Shown one piece after another: positions 41,017 through 44,460 of a stretch of 44,460 nucleotides of DNA. Below the pieces are notes generated by a model. That model was not told where the DNA came from and searched no databases. It saw only the letters and a program-made list of their open reading frames with translations. Each line of letters opens with the position of its first letter. The first letter of the stretch is position 1. The position numbers and the translations under genes were made by a program. Source of the DNA: an uncultured Collinsella sp. (GTDB lineage Bacteria > Actinomycetota > Coriobacteriia > Coriobacteriales > Coriobacteriaceae); contig UQPP01000014.1 in the NCBI GenBank assembly GCA_900543025.1, positions 1 to 44,460 on the forward strand. The letters are read 5' to 3'.

Positions 41017-43320
41017 TCACGGCCGCTGACATCGCATCGCAAAGCCCTTCGCGGTCGGCGTGACGGTAATGTCGCCGTGTTCGATGGTGCATGCGAACGC
41101 GCAGCCCGCATCGCGAACGGCATCAATGCAGGCATCGGATGGATGGCCGTAGCGGTTGCCCTCGCCCGCGCTCGCGATAGAGAGCTCGGGGTTAAGCGTG
41201 CCCAGCAGGTCTGTGTCGACGGAAACTTTTGAGCCGTGATGCCCCAGCTTGAGCACATCGATATCCCCCACCTCCTGTACAAACTCACGCTCCTGATCGA
41301 GTTCGGCATCACCAGTGAGGAGCATACGCAGGCTCTTGCCTTCCCGAGCATAGGAGAGCAGCAAGACAAGCGAGTCCTCATTGCCCTCGCCATCTACCGT
41401 GTCAAACGGCCACATCACACGAGCCCGAAATGCGCCGATATCGACCGTGTCTCCGCGAGCCACCTGCCGATACATTACGCCGGGGCGATTCAGGACCTCA
41501 GCAGGCGCACCGTCCAGCGCATCGGCTGCAACCGCAATGGTTCCAACCGAAAACTGATCGAGCACGTCGGGAAGGCCGCCCCAATGGTCTTCATCCCAAT
41601 GCGTCACGAAGACGACGTCGATATGATGGACGTTATTGCGAACCAACGCCGACACCACGCGCTCATCGAGCCCGCAGTCGACGAGCGCCACGGCGGCACC
41701 CTGACGAACCAGAATCGCATCGGCCTGGCCAACATCGAGGACCGTTACCGAAGGCGGCGCACATCGATCCCAATAGACATACGGAACACCCGCTGCAAGC
41801 ATCAGGCACACCAGCCCCACTGCCATGCTCCGTGCGCGAGGACGTGGCCACCAGACCAAGAGGACTGCCAGCGCGAACGGCACCACGTATACCAAGGGCG
41901 TATCAGGCGACACGCTTACGGATGCACCCGGAACGGCAGCAAAGAGCTGCTCAAAGAACAGGGCGCAGCGAGCGACAATCATGGGTACCACGAGCGCCCC
42001 GTGACGCAAAAGCGGAGCAAGCGAGCAGGGTGCCAGCACAACCGACGATGCGAGCAGCACGCTTATCACCGGACCGATCACGGCATTTGCAAGCGGGGCA
42101 ATGAGCGAAAATGTCCCAAATGCGGGAATGGTTACGGGAAGTGTCGCGAGTTGTGAGCACAACGTGACAGACAAAACGCTGGCGACACCCGATGGCATGC
42201 CCAGCTCGCCCAAGGCGTAGGTGGCGTAGGGGCAAAAGCAAAGGATGGCAAAAACACTGGCGCACGAAAGCTGAAAACCCATTTCGAACAGCACTGTCGG
42301 CCGGAGCAACACAAAGATTGCCATGGTCAAAAATAGAGCCGAGAGGCCATGCTGACGACGCCCGGCGCCGTTGGCGACAAGCGACGCCGCCACCATAGAG
42401 CACGCGCGCACGGCCGAGGGCGAAGCGCCCGTAAAAACGGCATAGGCAGCGAGGGCCAGCACCAACAGCCCCCGCTGAAGCCCACGAGAGAGACGCGTCT
42501 TTTGCAGGGCGCTCTCAATCACAAAACCGACGATGGCAAGATGGCTGCCCGAGACGGCGACGAGATGTGCGGTGCCCGTTACCGAAAACCTGTCGCCCGC
42601 CGGCTGGGCGCGCAGCTCGGACGAGCGCCCGCAGACAACGCCGGCAATGAGCGAGCGCGCCGGATCGGTCGCGGGCGCGAGAACGGCAAGGAGCTCGTTT
42701 CGAAGCCGAAGCAACGGCCCCAGAGAGCCCTCGTCAACCGATACCAACCGGACGACTTTAACCTTTCGAAGCTCGCCCCGAAGCACGCGTGAGCGCCCAT
42801 ACGCATCATTCTCAAACCGCGAAATTCGACCGATAGCACGTACATGCGAACCGGCACCGAGCTCACGATCACACGACAGCCGTACCTGACCCAAACGCTT
42901 TTCGCCCGCATACGCATCGCAGGTATAAGAGAACACACCGTCATTGATGGACGGATCGCCCCGCACAACAAATTCGAGACTGCTCACAGCCCGATTATCC
43001 AGTGCCCTCGATACACGCAGCGCCCCTATCGCCCAGCCCGCGGACACGGCCGCTCCCGCCACAAGGCCGAGAGCCGCGGCATACAACCATCGCCTCCACC
43101 GCACAAGACGCATACAGGACCGAGCTAATACGATGCACGCCGCAGCCACAACGGGAATGGCCATAAGCAATGTGACGGGCGCTTTCCGCTCTCCCAGCAG
43201 CACATCGGCTGCCACGTTAAGTACCAGGCCACAGCTCGCACACAAGCCGGCACAAAGGGCCATGGTCCACGGCATCAATGGGCGCGGTGGCATCACATGT
43301 TCGCGCTCGGACGCGCTCAT
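41017..43320 (-). CDS. comEC: DNA uptake channel ComEC
   Basis: ComEC (767 aa) is the inner-membrane channel that brings single-stranded DNA into naturally competent cells. N-terminal helices precede an OB-like segment, then the competence domain with HLVAVSGSHLAIVGF and many helices, and a C-terminal metallo-beta-lactamase domain (VTVLDVGQADAILVRQG, VTHWDEDHWGGL, LKLGHHGSKVS) that may degrade the non-transported strand. The start is ATG 43320, overlapping the comEA stop TGA (ATGA). The frame appears intact over its whole length, in contrast to comEA. Confidence 0.94.
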   Translation of the reverse strand: MSASEREHVMPPRPLMPWTMALCAGLCASCGLVLNVAADVLLGERKAPVTLLMAIPVVAAACIVLARSCMRLVRWRRWLYAAALGLVAGAAVSAGWAIGALRVSRALDNRAVSSLEFVVRGDPSINDGVFSYTCDAYAGEKRLGQVRLSCDRELGAGSHVRAIGRISRFENDAYGRSRVLRGELRKVKVVRLVSVDEGSLGPLLRLRNELLAVLAPATDPARSLIAGVVCGRSSELRAQPAGDRFSVTGTAHLVAVSGSHLAIVGFVIESALQKTRLSRGLQRGLLVLALAAYAVFTGASPSAVRACSMVAASLVANGAGRRQHGLSALFLTMAIFVLLRPTVLFEMGFQLSCASVFAILCFCPYATYALGELGMPSGVASVLSVTLCSQLATLPVTIPAFGTFSLIAPLANAVIGPVISVLLASSVVLAPCSLAPLLRHGALVVPMIVARCALFFEQLFAAVPGASVSVSPDTPLVYVVPFALAVLLVWWPRPRARSMAVGLVCLMLAAGVPYVYWDRCAPPSVTVLDVGQADAILVRQGAAVALVDCGLDERVVSALVRNNVHHIDVVFVTHWDEDHWGGLPDVLDQFSVGTIAVAADALDGAPAEVLNRPGVMYRQVARGDTVDIGAFRARVMWPFDTVDGEGNEDSLVLLLSYAREGKSLRMLLTGDAELDQEREFVQEVGDIDVLKLGHHGSKVSVDTDLLGTLNPELSIASAGEGNRYGHPSDACIDAVRDAGCAFACTIEHGDITVTPTAKGFAMRCQRP

Positions 43321-44026
43321 ACGCAGATGCAATCTTTGATTTTGGCGAGTTTCTTCTCACCGATCCCCGATACACGCATAAGGTCATCGACCGAGGCAAA
43401 GGCCCCGTTTTGCGTCCGCTCGTCGATAATCGATTGGGCCATAGAAGGCCCGATGCCCGAAAGCGTCTGCGCTCCGCCGCACTTGCTGTATTGATGTTCA
43501 CGAGCCCCGACGAAGATCCCGCACCAGGAGTCGCGGCAGCGCCGCTTTCGCCCCCGTCGACCGCCGCAGCCGCTTGTTGCTCCCCTACCGTCGGCACATG
43601 GATCTTTTGACCATCTGTGATCTTGGACGCACGATTGAGCCCTGTCACATCCGCCTCGGCCGTAAGCCCTCCGGCGGCATCGATCGCTTGGGACACCCGT
43701 GCTCCATCTTTAAGCCGGTACACGCCAGGCTTCACAACGGCGCCATCAACATCGACGTACACCTCGGCAGCAGAAGAGCTCTTGGCAGCCGGCTCATCGG
43801 CATCGTCAGGAGAGGCATCCCCGGCCCCGCGCACATCCGAGGCGCTCGCCTCATCACTACGCTCAAACGACACGCCGCTGGAGCGGCTATTAAAACTTGC
43901 CATCGCCAAGCCGCTCGCGACGGCAATGACAACCAGAATCGCCACGACCACCGCCTTATGGCCGAGCAGCTTTTCTGCCCAGCGGTCCATCCGTTTAACC
44001 CGTTCGTGTTGCTCGCGCTGCGCCAT
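43317..44026 (-). pseudogene. comEA: Competence protein ComEA with a one-base frameshift
   Basis: ComEA is the membrane-bound DNA receptor. From ATG 44026 (GGGAGGTG upstream) the frame codes a transmembrane helix (AVVVAILVVIAVASGLAMAS), a Ser/Asp-rich linker, a SLBB domain (VYVDVDGAVVKPGVYRLKDGARVSQAIDAAGGL) and the first residues of the helix-hairpin-helix domain (GLVNINTASAAE). It then shifts: the expected continuation QTLSGIGPSMAQSIIDERTQNGAF and VSGIGEKKLAKIKDCICV lies in another frame and stops at 43317, overlapping the comEC start. One base (T on the minus strand, between 43470 and 43471) would restore AAELQTLSGIG. Without repair, the frame reads on to 43217 with unrelated residues. It may be a real mutation or a sequencing error. 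Confidence 0.88.
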
Positions 44027-44105
44027 AGCAAACACCTCCCAACACCATCGTGTCAGGAAACGAGTGCCGCAGCCTCCGCACGCCCACACCGGTTTTCGCG
44101 GTCAA

Positions 44106-44122
44106 ACCAAAAGCTGACCAAA
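44106..44122 (-). promoter_or_regulatory. Pair of ACCAAA repeats, 11-bp spacing, upstream of comEA
   Basis: ACCAAA begins at 44106 and 44117. On the minus strand this reads TTTGGTCAGCTTTTGGT, nearly the same as TTTGGTCAGTGTTTGGT in the recA array. It lies 80-96 bases upstream of the comEA start. No convincing -35/-10 pair could be placed around it, so activator or repressor action cannot be told. Confidence 0.45.
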
Positions 44123-44196
44123 ACCTTGCGGAAAAGTGTCCATTTATTCAGGCACACGTCGACAAATGAACCGTTTATCGCCTAATGCCCAGATAG

Positions 44197-44230
44197 AAAA
44201 AGACCGACGATGCAAATGCACCGCCGGTCT
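44197..44230 (-). terminator. Terminator of the gene at the right edge
   Basis: AGACCGGCG/CGTCGGTCT on the minus strand (44230-44222 with 44209-44201) pairs over 9 positions, one of them a G-U pair in RNA, around a 12-base loop and runs into TTTTTC. It lies 10 bases past the stop of the last gene. Confidence 0.85.
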
Positions 44231-44240
44231 ATACACAACA

Positions 44241-44460
44241 TTATTCGTGATCTTGGTAAATCTCACGTGGAGCGAGCTCGGAATGCTTGCGTTTTAAGGT
44301 CTTAGGGGCCTTATACGTGTTGCTCTCGAAGTCGATATACTCGGTCTGTTTGAGCAAACGCTCAATCATCTCCTCGTGATCGAACAGCTCCCAGGCCTCA
44401 TGCACGGCATCGAGCTTGGCATGCGTCTCGGGACGACGCGGCATAAACAGCGTGCAGCAA
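44241..44460 (-). CDS. Unrecognised protein, C-terminal part only
   Basis: The frame is open from the right edge to a stop at 44241, followed by a good terminator, so this is a true gene end. About 72 residues are visible. The first internal ATG (44444) is preceded by in-frame coding sequence without a ribosome site, so the real start is probably outside. The segment is charged and helical in look (PRRPETHAKLDAVHEAWELF, EEMIERLLKQTEYIDFES) with a basic stretch KTLKRKHSE. I do not recognise a family and give no function. Confidence 0.55.
   Translation of the reverse strand, partial: CCTLFMPRRPETHAKLDAVHEAWELFDHEEMIERLLKQTEYIDFESNTYKAPKTLKRKHSELAPREIYQDHE

Noticed and set aside
43465..43475. 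Programmed ribosomal frameshift in comEA
   Set aside because: No slippery heptamer or rare-codon stop arrangement is seen at the shift point; a missing base explains it more simply.

Overview
The window reads as core chromosome of a Collinsella-like member of the Coriobacteriia (Actinomycetota). This placement is inference from gene content and order, not from a search. Support includes GAAC-N4-GTTC (Cheo-type) LexA boxes, RNase Y and RNase J together with PNPase, a SpoVS homologue and a DUF1836 regulator in a genome otherwise showing actinobacterial style, and the rodZ / pgsA / cinA / recA / recX / rny order. Nearly every gene is on the minus strand; only a glycolipid glycosyltransferase, lexA and the acyltransferase behind lexA are on the plus strand. 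No tRNA, rRNA, CRISPR array, transposase or phage gene was seen.

Layout. 1-3062: partial DUF1836 regulator, thioredoxin reductase, and a divergent diacylglycerol glucosyltransferase. 3063-3524: a gene-free stretch with two long hairpin elements (A1, A2). 3525-6429: an SOS locus, with lexA plus an acyltransferase facing a LexA-controlled LysM cell-division-inhibitor-like gene that is followed by nrdR and dut. 6414-13093: rny, a stand-alone GHKL ATPase, spoVS, miaB, miaA and hflX in a row. 13351-18526: yajQ, rimO, pgsA, cinA, recA, recX. 18553-24513: rnj, ftsK, rodZ. 24514-25165: a second gene-free stretch with two long hairpin elements of another family (B1, B2). 25166-27841: rpsO and pnp. 27980-35326: two DnaJ homologues, mtaB, phoH, ybeY, dgkA, era, recO. 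35385-39479: lepA, dusB, hemW. 39576-44026: comEA, comEC, holA, rpsT. 44241-44460: the end of an unrecognised gene.

Themes are tRNA and ribosome modification (miaA, miaB, mtaB, rimO, dusB, ybeY, era, hflX, lepA), RNA decay (rny, rnj, pnp), and DNA repair, recombination and uptake (lexA, recA, recX, recO, cinA, comEA, comEC). LexA boxes sit inside the promoters of recA and the LysM gene, so the SOS response probably reaches nrdR and dut as well.

The most unusual content is non-coding. There are two pairs of long hairpins. Within each family the stem arms differ almost completely between copies, yet each copy is a perfect or near-perfect inverted repeat, and the sequence held between the arms is conserved. 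Internal base pairs change in a compensatory way between copies. In both loci the two copies point away from each other. Families A and B share short boxes at the ends of their cores, which suggests one superfamily of mobile or structured elements. A second non-coding signal is a set of ACCAAA repeats spaced about one helical turn apart upstream of recA, matched by two copies with the same 11-bp spacing upstream of comEA; this may be a shared competence or recombination control site. comEA carries a one-base frameshift.
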